DNA from: FEN-1219 sp035644475
GTDB lineage: Bacteria; Pseudomonadota; Gammaproteobacteria; Steroidobacterales; Rariloculaceae
DNA length: 29,875 nucleotides
Reading direction: 5' to 3'
Assembly (NCBI GenBank): GCA_035644475.1
Contig: DASQOL010000082.1
Coordinates: forward strand, 1 to 29,875
The notes under the pieces are model-generated. The model did no database searches, was not told the origin of the DNA, and saw only the letters and a list, made by a program, of their open reading frames with translations. Of the stretch, positions 23,731-29,875 are shown one piece after another; within the stretch, counting starts at the first letter, position 1; each line of letters begins with the position of its first letter. The position numbers were made by a program, and so were the translations under genes.

Positions 23731-24297
23731 TCAGTCCGCCTGCTTGACCACCCGGTAGGCGAGCACCACGATCCCGTTGGGCAGCGTTCGCGACGTGAGC
23801 GGCTCCAGCCGAGACGCCGGACAGGCAAGGAAGTGGGGCTCCTTGGGCCCGTTCCTGCCGAGGATCAGCGGATGAACCCAAAGCCTGAGCTCGTCGATCA
23901 GTCCCCGTTCCATCAAGGCGAACGACACCGAGCCGAAACCGTACTGGACGATGTCCTTGCCCGGTTGCTGTTTGATCCGACGAACCTCCTCCGCGAAGTC
24001 GCCGCCGATCACCACCGTGTTGTTCCAGGCCGGATCGCGTAGCGTCGTGGAAGCGACGTATTTTCGAATCGCGTTGATCCGATCCGAGTAGGGGTCACCG
24101 GACCGTGTCGGCCACGCGGCCGCGAAGCTTTCGTACGTGCGCCGGCCCATCAGCACCGCGTCGCAAGCTTCGATCAACTCCATCTGGATCTCTAGGCTCA
24201 GTTGCGAGGCCGCACCTCCCAGACTCGGCCAGAGGTGGGGATTCCCAACCGCGCCGTCCAGCGTGATGAAGGTCGAATTGATGAGGCGTCTTGCCAT
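23731..24297 (-). CDS. Dihydrofolate reductase-like (RibD C-terminal domain) protein
   Basis: The 188-residue protein has the RibD_C/DHFR-like fold of small NADPH-dependent reductases: an N-terminal INSTFITLDGAV strand-loop, VLMGRRTYESFAAAWP, a KYVASTTL strand, VQYGFGSVSFALMERGLIDELRLWVHPLILG and a final strand-rich region. It belongs to the 'dihydrofolate reductase family' group often annotated YyaP/YwjB-like, whose substrates are mostly unknown; true FolA is longer in motif content and not expected here. It starts 16 bases after an AraC regulator gene, with AAGGATG upstream, so the two form an operon. Confidence 0.85.
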   Translation of the reverse strand: MARRLINSTFITLDGAVGNPHLWPSLGGAASQLSLEIQMELIEACDAVLMGRRTYESFAAAWPTRSGDPYSDRINAIRKYVASTTLRDPAWNNTVVIGGDFAEEVRRIKQQPGKDIVQYGFGSVSFALMERGLIDELRLWVHPLILGRNGPKEPHFLACPASRLEPLTSRTLPNGIVVLAYRVVKQAD

Positions 24298-24313
24298 GAT
24301 TTCGCATCCTTGC

Positions 24314-25084
24314 TCACTGCTCGAGCAAAGGCTCCGTTTCGTATAGGTATCCCAACTGCTTGCCGCCCTGCGCGATCTCCACCGGCGTCTGGCCGATCAG
24401 ATACTTCAGCGACCGGTTCAGATGCGGCTGATCGAAGTACCCGGCGAGATCGACGACTTCGACAATCGGCACACCCCGCCGCAACAAGCTCGCCGCGTGT
24501 CGCGCGCGTTTGATCGTTCGGAATGTCGCGTAGCTGATGCCGGTAGCAGCGGCGAAGCGGCGCTGTGCCGAGCGGCGCGACAGCGCGTTCCGCTCGCCAC
24601 GGACGGCCGCATCCACCGAGCGATCGCAGGCGATGAGGCCCTTGTCGACGAGCCGCGCAACGAACGTGTCCGCGTTCTCGAACGTGGGGTACTCCCAGGC
24701 GGAGCCGTCCAGCCAGAACGATCGCGTCCCCGCTCCCGGCAGCGTGAGATCCCGGCGATTGCGCAGCATCGCGGGCGGGAACAGCGGAAGAAATGCTCCG
24801 GGTTTGAGCCGAATACCGAGCCAGTCACCGCCCGCCGGACAGTCGGCCGTCGTCGCCTTCGTCTCGGGGCCGCGCAGCGTGAGGAAAACCTGTCGTCGAA
24901 GCCGCGTGACCACGATTTCAGAAAGCCCTTCGGCGATGGAATGGAACTGGCCGGCGCGCTCGCTCCGCGCCGTCCACACTCGCTCCACAAGCGGCGAGTC
25001 CGACGGGCGGTGCTCGAGGGACACGAGCTCGCCGTCGGTCGAGACCGACCCTTCCTGAACGCTGCCTGAGCGTCGGCTTCGCAC
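24314..25084 (-). CDS. AraC-family transcriptional regulator
   Basis: The 256-residue protein has an N-terminal ligand-sensing-like region (about 20-150, with AEGLSEIVVTRL and LGIRLKPGAFLPL). The C-terminal double helix-turn-helix spans about 165-235, where RRSAQRRFAAATGISYATF is the first HTH and VPIVEVVDLAGYFDQPHLNRSLKYLIGQTP has the second HTH and the family's closing signature. The start is uncertain: GTG at 25084 is the farthest, while a GTG at 25024 would drop 20 weakly conserved residues. It probably regulates itself and the DHFR-like gene immediately downstream; no operator could be defined. Confidence 0.87.
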   Translation of the reverse strand: MRSRRSGSVQEGSVSTDGELVSLEHRPSDSPLVERVWTARSERAGQFHSIAEGLSEIVVTRLRRQVFLTLRGPETKATTADCPAGGDWLGIRLKPGAFLPLFPPAMLRNRRDLTLPGAGTRSFWLDGSAWEYPTFENADTFVARLVDKGLIACDRSVDAAVRGERNALSRRSAQRRFAAATGISYATFRTIKRARHAASLLRRGVPIVEVVDLAGYFDQPHLNRSLKYLIGQTPVEIAQGGKQLGYLYETEPLLEQ

Positions 25085-25206
25085 GCGTGGTGATCTCGGT
25101 CAGCAGTGATTCCCTGCGCTTCCGGCCCATCGTGCCGGCGAAGCGGTCCCGCTGTCTTGCAAGAATGCGCCAGGGATTTTCGCCCCGAGGCTGCGCGCGT
25201 GGCGCC

Positions 25207-26517
25207 TCAGAGGATGTAACGGCTCAGGTCTTCGTCCTGCACGAGCGCCTGCAAGTGCGCGTCGACGTAGGCCGCGTCGACGACGACGGTCGTGCCGCCG
25301 CGGTCGGCGGCCTCGAACGACACCGTCTCGAGCAACCGCTCGAGCACCGTGTGCAGCCGGCGCGCGCCGATGTTCTCGCTGCGGTCGTTGACCTGGAACG
25401 CCACCTCGGCGAGCCGGCGCACGCCGCTCTGCTCGAATTTCAGCTCCACGCGCTCGGTCGCGAGCAGGCTCCGGTACTGCTCGGTGAGCGACGCGGAGGG
25501 CTCGGTGAGAATCCGCACGAAGTCGTCGATGCCGAGCGCCGACAGCTCGACGCGGATCGGGAAGCGGCCCTGGAGCTCCGGAATCAGGTCCGACGGCTTC
25601 GCGACGCTGAACGCGCCCGACGCGATGAACAGCACGTGGTCGGTGCGAACCATGCCGTAGCGCGTGCTCACCGTGCAGCCTTCGACGAGCGGCAGGAGGT
25701 CGCGCTGTACGCCCTCGCGCGAGACGTCCGCGCCGTGCATCTCGGCGCGGCGCGCGATCTTGTCGATCTCGTCGATGAACACGATGCCGTTCTCCTCCAC
25801 GGCGCGCACCGCTTGCAGCTTCACGTCCTCCTGGTTGATGAGCTTCGCGGCTTCTTCCTCTTGCAACAGCTTCGCGGCGTCCTTGACCTTGAGCTTGCGG
25901 TGGCGCGTGCGGTTTTGCGCCAGGTTCTGGAACAGGCCCTGGAGCTGGTTGGTCATGTCCTCCATGCCGGGCGGCGCCATGATCTCGACTCCGACGGGCG
26001 CGGCCTGCACGTCGAGCTCGATCTCGCGATCGGCGAGCTCGCCCTCGCGCAGCATCTTGCGGAACTTCTGGCGTGTGTCGCGACCGTCGTCGCTCGCCGT
26101 CCGCGAGCCCGGCAACAGCGCGTCGAGCAGCCGGTCCTCGGCCGCGTCAGCCGCGCGGTTCGCGACGCGTGCCACCGCGTCCTCGCGGGTCATCTTCACG
26201 GCCATGTCGACGAGGTCACGGACGATGGAGTCGACGTCGCGGCCGACGTAGCCCACCTCCGTGAACTTCGTCGCCTCGACCTTGATGAACGGCGCGTTCG
26301 CGAGCTTCGCGAGCCGGCGGGCGATCTCGGTCTTGCCGACGCCCGTGGGCCCGATCATCAAGATGTTCTTCGGCGTGATCTCGCCGCGCAGCGGCTCTTC
26401 CACCTGCGCGCGCCGCCAGCGGTTGCGCAGCGCGATCGCGACGGCGCGCTTCGCCTCGTTCTGGCCGATGATGTGCTTGTCGAGCTCCTCGACGATCTCG
26501 CGCGGCGTCATCGACAT
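25207..26517 (-). CDS. hslU: HslU, ATPase subunit of the HslVU protease
   Basis: HslU is the AAA+ unfoldase that feeds proteins to HslV. The 436-residue protein shows TPREIVEELDKHIIGQ, Walker A GPTGVGKT (56-63), pore loop GYVG (89-92), the inserted I-domain (about 110-235), Walker B IVFIDEIDKIA (245-255) and the conserved C-terminal tail ending SRYIL that docks into HslV. E. coli HslU is 443 residues. ATG at 26517 starts two bases after the hslV stop; a second ATG at 26511 is two codons in. The frame upstream of 26517 is the antisense overlap with hslV, not coding. Confidence 0.97.
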   Translation of the reverse strand: MSMTPREIVEELDKHIIGQNEAKRAVAIALRNRWRRAQVEEPLRGEITPKNILMIGPTGVGKTEIARRLAKLANAPFIKVEATKFTEVGYVGRDVDSIVRDLVDMAVKMTREDAVARVANRAADAAEDRLLDALLPGSRTASDDGRDTRQKFRKMLREGELADREIELDVQAAPVGVEIMAPPGMEDMTNQLQGLFQNLAQNRTRHRKLKVKDAAKLLQEEEAAKLINQEDVKLQAVRAVEENGIVFIDEIDKIARRAEMHGADVSREGVQRDLLPLVEGCTVSTRYGMVRTDHVLFIASGAFSVAKPSDLIPELQGRFPIRVELSALGIDDFVRILTEPSASLTEQYRSLLATERVELKFEQSGVRRLAEVAFQVNDRSENIGARRLHTVLERLLETVSFEAADRGGTTVVVDAAYVDAHLQALVQDEDLSRYIL

Positions 26518-26519
26518 CG

Positions 26520-27050
26520 TTAGAGCTCCTCGATCGTGAGCTCGCGGTTCGTGTAGATGCAGATGTCGGCGGCGATGTTGAGCGCTCTTTCGACGATGCC
26601 GCGCGCGTCGAAGTCGGTGTTCTCGAGCAGCGCGCGCGCCGCGGCTTGCGCGTATGCGCCGCCGGAGCCGATCGCGAGCAAGTCGCGCTCGGGCTCGATC
26701 ACGTCGCCCGTGCCCGAGATCAGCAGCGACTGCGACGCGTCGGCGACGATCAGCAGCGCCTCGAGCCGCCGCAGCATGCGGTCCGTGCGCCAATCCTTCG
26801 CGAGCTCGATCGCGGCGCGCGTCAGGTTGCCGTGCTTCTGGAGCTTGGCCTCGAAGTACTCGAACAGCGTGAACGCGTCGGCCGTGCCGCCCGCGAAGCC
26901 CGCGAGCACTTTACCGTCGTGCAGCCGCCGCACCTTGCGCGCGTTGCCCTTCACGACCTGATTGCCGAGCGTGACCTGGCCGTCCCCGCCGAGCGCGACC
27001 TTGCCGCGCCGGCGCACGCAGAGGATGGTGGTGCCGTGAAAAGAATTCAT
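26520..27050 (-). CDS. hslV: HslV, peptidase subunit of the HslVU protease
   Basis: HslV is the proteasome-like N-terminal threonine peptidase. The 176-residue precursor begins MNSFHGTTILCVRR; removal of the first six residues exposes Thr7 as nucleophile, as in species with an HG-TTI cleavage site. GGDGQVTLGNQVVK and the Lys in KVRRL match the active-site surroundings, and AGFAGGTADAFTL follows. It is the first gene of hslVU, so both subunits are made from one message. ATG at 27050 is the only good start. Confidence 0.97.
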   Translation of the reverse strand: MNSFHGTTILCVRRRGKVALGGDGQVTLGNQVVKGNARKVRRLHDGKVLAGFAGGTADAFTLFEYFEAKLQKHGNLTRAAIELAKDWRTDRMLRRLEALLIVADASQSLLISGTGDVIEPERDLLAIGSGGAYAQAAARALLENTDFDARGIVERALNIAADICIYTNRELTIEEL

Positions 27051-27105
27051 CTGCCGATCGGTCGGTCTATCAAGAGGGTGACCTTCGCCGCGCGCGGGCG
27101 CGCGC

Positions 27106-28008
27106 TCAGTCGCGGCGGCGCTTGCGCGCGCGCGGGTGCGCTTGATCGTAGACCTGGGCGAGATGCTGGAAGTCGAGATGCGTGTAAATCTGCGTCGTCG
27201 ACAGGCTCGCGTGGCCGAGCATTTCCTGCACGGCGCGTAAGTCGCCGCTCGACTCGAGCAGGTGCGTGGCGAACGAATGCCGCAGCATGTGCGGGTACAC
27301 GCCGGTCGGCGCGCCCTGACGCCGCGCCCAGTAGTTCACGCGCGCCTGCACGCCGCGGTGGCTGATGCGTTCGCCCTTGCGCGTCAAGAACAACGCCTGC
27401 TCGCCGAGCTTCGCGACCTCGGGCCGTACCTGCAGCCAATCGTGGAGCGCAGTGAGCGCCTGCTTGCCCACGGGCACCACGCGCGTCTTCGAGCCCTTGC
27501 CGGTGACGCGCACGGTGCGATCGGCCGTGTCGACGTCGTAGAGGTCGAGTCCCACGAGCTCCGCGAGCCGCAACCCGGACGAATAGAAGAGCTCGAGCAT
27601 CGCGCGGTCGCGCAACGTGAGGAAATCGTCGCCGCTGATCGCGAGCAGGCTCGCGACTTGGTCGGCATCGAGCGTGGCGGGCAGCCGGCGCGGCGGCTTC
27701 GGGGCCTGGACGTGAACCCCGGCGTTGGAGGCGACCTCGCCCATCTCGACGAGATACTCGAGAAATGTTCGGACCGCGGACAAGCGGCGCGCGACGCTGC
27801 GTGCGCCCAACCCGCGCCGGTGGCTCTCGGCCGCGAAGCGCCGCACGACGTGCGAGTCGAGCGCCGCGAACGACGCCACGCCTTCGCGCTCGCAGAAGCC
27901 GAGCAGCGCGTTCAAGTCGCGTTGGTAAGCGCTGATCGTGTGCGGCGAGAGCCGCCGCTCGCTCTTCAGGCGCTCGAGAAACGCCGCGAGCTCCTTGTGC
28001 CCACCCAC
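27106..28008 (-). CDS. xerC: Tyrosine recombinase XerC
   Basis: XerC with XerD resolves chromosome dimers at dif. The 300-residue protein has the N-terminal SAM-like core-binding domain (1-105) and the catalytic domain with Arg147 (SGLRLAEL), Lys171 (TGKGSKTR), His240 and Arg243 (HMLRHSFATHLL), His266 (LGHASLSTTQ) and nucleophile Tyr275 (QIYTHLD). It is placed between DUF484 and hslV, the typical position in gammaproteobacteria, which favours XerC over XerD or a phage integrase. GTG at 28008 follows the DUF484 stop after one base. Confidence 0.95.
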   Translation of the reverse strand: MGGHKELAAFLERLKSERRLSPHTISAYQRDLNALLGFCEREGVASFAALDSHVVRRFAAESHRRGLGARSVARRLSAVRTFLEYLVEMGEVASNAGVHVQAPKPPRRLPATLDADQVASLLAISGDDFLTLRDRAMLELFYSSGLRLAELVGLDLYDVDTADRTVRVTGKGSKTRVVPVGKQALTALHDWLQVRPEVAKLGEQALFLTRKGERISHRGVQARVNYWARRQGAPTGVYPHMLRHSFATHLLESSGDLRAVQEMLGHASLSTTQIYTHLDFQHLAQVYDQAHPRARKRRRD

Positions 28009-28009
28009 G

Positions 28010-28723
28010 TCAGCCGCCCTCGAGCGCCACCGACAGGAGCTCGCCGAGACGCCCGAGAAAGTCCAGGCGCTTGCCCGGGTGGAAGTGATCGGGGTCGCGG
28101 CTGCCGATCACGAGGAAGCCGAGGCTCGCGTCCTCGCCGAGCGGCACCATCGCGGCCGAGCTCAGCGACTCGGCGTCGCGCTCGAACACGTTCTTCTGCC
28201 GGTCGCGCAACGGACCACACTTCGGCCGCGCGCCGCGCAAGAACGCGGCGAACGGCTTGACCAGCTCATCGTCCTGCGGCAAGCGGCGCACGAACCCCGG
28301 GCGCTCGGCGCTCGGCGGCGTGGTCTCGGCGAACAGCACGAGCACCGCGCGCTCGGCGCCGAAGTCCTCGCGCAGACTCGTCTCGAGGAGCTCCAAGCGC
28401 CGCGGCAACTCCACCGCGTGCATGAGCTTCACGCCGAGCTTGAGAATCTTCTCGACGAGCGCGTCGTTCTGCTTCGCGACGGCGACGAGATCCTTGAATT
28501 GGCGCTCGAGCTGGCTGTTGCGCTGTCGAAGCATCGCGACCTGCCGCTCGACGAGCGAGATCGCCGAGCCGCCGGTGCGGTGCGGCAGGTTGAGCGAGAG
28601 CAACAGCAACGGGTGGCGCTCGAAGAAGTCGGGATGGCTCTTGAGGTGATCGGCGATCGCGTCTTCGGGAAAGGCGTCGGCAGCCGTAGTGCCGACCGCC
28701 GCTCCGATCTTCTGTTGGCTCAT
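28010..28723 (-). CDS. DUF484 family protein
   Basis: The 237-residue product carries the DUF484 signature: an N-terminal DAIADHLKSHPDFFERHPLLL, then VERQVAMLRQRNSQLERQFKDLV, probably a short coiled coil. A GAF-like domain follows with AAMVPLGEDASLGFLVIGSRDPDHFHPG near the C-terminus. The function is unknown, but the gene is conserved between dapF and xerC in pseudomonads and relatives. ATG at 28723 overlaps the dapF stop (ATGA). The open frame beyond this start is antisense to dapF. Confidence 0.9.
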   Translation of the reverse strand: MSQQKIGAAVGTTAADAFPEDAIADHLKSHPDFFERHPLLLLSLNLPHRTGGSAISLVERQVAMLRQRNSQLERQFKDLVAVAKQNDALVEKILKLGVKLMHAVELPRRLELLETSLREDFGAERAVLVLFAETTPPSAERPGFVRRLPQDDELVKPFAAFLRGARPKCGPLRDRQKNVFERDAESLSSAAMVPLGEDASLGFLVIGSRDPDHFHPGKRLDFLGRLGELLSVALEGG

Positions 28724-29541
28724 AGCTCGATTCGACCCTCGTAGACCGCGCTCACGGCTCCAGTTTGCCACAGCGCCGAGCCAGGTCCATGCCAAATCAC
28801 TTTGAGCACGCCGCCGGGCAGGCTCACGTCGACCTCGTCGGCGAGCTCTCCCCAGAGACGGCCCACCGCGACCGCGGCGGCGGCGCCGGTGCCGCACGCA
28901 AGCGTCTCGCCGGCACCGCGCTCGAACACGCGCAACCGAATGCGCCGGTCGCTCTCGCGCTGCATGAACCCGACATTGACGCCGCGCGGGAAGCTCGGGT
29001 GCCTCTCGAGCTTCGGGCCGAGCACGCCGACCGGCGCGCGGTCCACGGAGTCGACGGCGATCACGGCGTGCGGGTTGCCCATCGAGACCGCGCCGAGCTC
29101 GACGGTCTCGGCGCCGATTTCGACGCGATAGCGCTGCCGCTGCTCCGGCGCCGTGAACGGCAACGCCGCCGGACGGAAGTCGGGCTCGCCCAGATTCACG
29201 CTCACCGTGTCGGCGGAGAGCACGCGCGCCGCGATCGCGCCCGCGGGGCTCACCAGGGTGAGCTCGTGCCCGAACCGCGGCGCAAGGAACCCGGCGAGGC
29301 AGCGCGCACCGTTGCCGCACTGCTCCACCTCGCCGCCGTCCGCATTGAACACGCGGTAGGCCGCGTCGCCACCCGCAGGCGGGTCCGGCGCGAGCAGCAA
29401 CAGCTGGTCGAAGCCGACCCCGAGCCGCCGGTCCGACCAGCGGCGGACCAGCTCGGCGTCGGGCGCAGCCCGCCCGGCCGGCCACTCCACGACCATGAAG
29501 TCGTTGCCGAGCCCATTCATCTTGGTGAAGTTCAGCTTCAT
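28720..29541 (-). CDS. dapF: Diaminopimelate epimerase
   Basis: DapF converts LL- to meso-diaminopimelate for lysine and peptidoglycan synthesis, using two cysteines instead of a cofactor. Both are present: Cys75 in QCGNGAR and Cys216 in ACGTGAA. The N-terminus FTKMNGLGNDF is also diagnostic. The 273-residue length is normal. ATG at 29541 is chosen because it gives the family start; the frame extends upstream without family similarity. It heads the block dapF-DUF484-xerC-hslV-hslU, in which the first three genes overlap or abut. Confidence 0.96.
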   Translation of the reverse strand: MKLNFTKMNGLGNDFMVVEWPAGRAAPDAELVRRWSDRRLGVGFDQLLLLAPDPPAGGDAAYRVFNADGGEVEQCGNGARCLAGFLAPRFGHELTLVSPAGAIAARVLSADTVSVNLGEPDFRPAALPFTAPEQRQRYRVEIGAETVELGAVSMGNPHAVIAVDSVDRAPVGVLGPKLERHPSFPRGVNVGFMQRESDRRIRLRVFERGAGETLACGTGAAAAVAVGRLWGELADEVDVSLPGGVLKVIWHGPGSALWQTGAVSAVYEGRIEL

Positions 29542-29590
29542 CGTGCGTCTGTGGAGCCGCGCCGCCCGACCTTCAACCCAACGGCGCGAA

Positions 29591-29596
29591 AGTATA
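29591..29596 (-). promoter_or_regulatory. Possible -10 box for the dapF operon
   Basis: On the minus strand this reads TATACT (five of six to the sigma-70 -10), 49 bases upstream of the dapF ATG. The hexamer at the proper upstream distance is only a weak -35 match, so the promoter is tentative. Confidence 0.35.
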
Positions 29597-29745
29597 GAGG
29601 AAACCCTCTCCCCCCGAACCCGCTGCGCTCGTGTCTCGCTTTGGCCGCGCGCTGCCCGTGACGGCTGCGGCCGCACCTCGAAGGCGTGTGCACCTCCGCT
29701 GCGGCAGTAGCGACGAGCCGAGCCACAGCGCCGTGAGCCGCGGAG

Positions 29746-29766
29746 CCCGGGCGCGCAGCGCCCGGG
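29746..29766. repeat. Perfect GC hairpin near the right edge
   Basis: CCCGGGCGC (29746-29754) and GCGCCCGGG (29758-29766) are perfect 9-base complements with a 3-base loop. It lies in the 334-base non-coding stretch upstream of dapF and just left of a second, longer inverted repeat. Confidence 0.55.
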
Positions 29767-29785
29767 GGCGAGCCGCAGGCGAGCA

Positions 29786-29845
29786 TTCAGAACGCGGCGG
29801 CACGCCGTCACTACGTGCGCGACCAGCAAGCGACCGCGTTCTGAA
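29786..29845. repeat. Twelve-base perfect inverted repeat, 60-bp element
   Basis: TTCAGAACGCGG (29786-29797) is the exact reverse complement of CCGCGTTCTGAA (29834-29845). The 36-base interior contains a further small hairpin (CGGC/GCCG). No ORF fits here. It could be a REP-type element, an RNA structure or the edge of a feature continuing outside the window. Confidence 0.55.
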
Positions 29846-29875
29846 CCCCGGCGAACGCGCCGTGGCGAGGGAACC

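Noticed and set aside
25085..25206. Possible terminator after hslU
   Set aside because: Only weak GAGGC/GCCTC pairing is seen, without a stable stem or T-tract, so it is not listed as a feature.
27106..28008. Phage or integron integrase reading of the tyrosine recombinase
   Set aside because: Location between DUF484 and hslV, normal 300-residue length and motif spacing fit chromosomal XerC; no integron-integrase-specific insertion is seen.

Overview
The window is a contiguous, GC-rich piece of a bacterial chromosome that best fits a gammaproteobacterium, possibly near the Xanthomonadales/Nevskiales/Steroidobacterales. The evidence is the minus-strand blocks dapF-DUF484-xerC-hslV-hslU and ubiE-ubiJ-ubiB, the presence of rdgC, and the DUF971 gene between them. 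Apart from trpE, which is cut by the left edge, all core genes look intact. No rRNA, tRNA or CRISPR array was seen.

Region 1 (2-7802, plus) is a complete-looking tryptophan operon, trpE(partial)-G-D-C-F-B-A, with nearly every junction overlapping or abutting. It runs into a DUF2007/zinc-ribbon protein, a membrane-anchored EEP-family phosphohydrolase and a CinA/MoaB-like protein. Region 2 (7803-8906) has a different texture. It holds one complete attC-like site, a second half-site of the same family, and between them a two-gene toxin-antitoxin-like cassette with no integrase, which resembles a decayed integron cassette cluster. Region 3 (8907-11554) carries a VirJ-like serine hydrolase, a block of tandem degenerate palindromes, a single-pass Calx-beta protein and a Fic protein. 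A small convergent ORF overlaps the fic 3' end and carries a Fic inhibitory-type motif.

Region 4 (11609-14655, minus) is ubiE-ubiJ-ubiB for ubiquinone biosynthesis, divergent from rdgC (14779-15765, plus). Next come an RHH antitoxin/PIN toxin pair (15833-16541) and a frameshifted remnant (16669-16913). Region 5 (16935-21386, minus) is one very large gene. It encodes a predicted membrane protein with a periplasmic peptidoglycan-binding-type module, twelve YCF48/BNR-type repeats and a cytoplasmic KAP P-loop NTPase domain. This is the most unusual object in the window.

Region 6 (21554-29541) resumes the conserved backbone: DUF971, hslU, hslV, xerC, DUF484 and dapF, all minus. It is interrupted by a sulfatase (plus) and an AraC regulator/DHFR-like pair (minus). 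The right edge (29542-29875) is non-coding and contains two strong inverted repeats.

Overall, a housekeeping backbone (Trp, ubiquinone, HslVU protease, XerC, lysine/peptidoglycan precursor) is interleaved with accessory modules. These are three toxin-antitoxin-like loci, the KAP/YCF48 giant protein, the sulfatase and regulator/reductase genes. All function calls come from reading protein sequence by eye; no database search was run.
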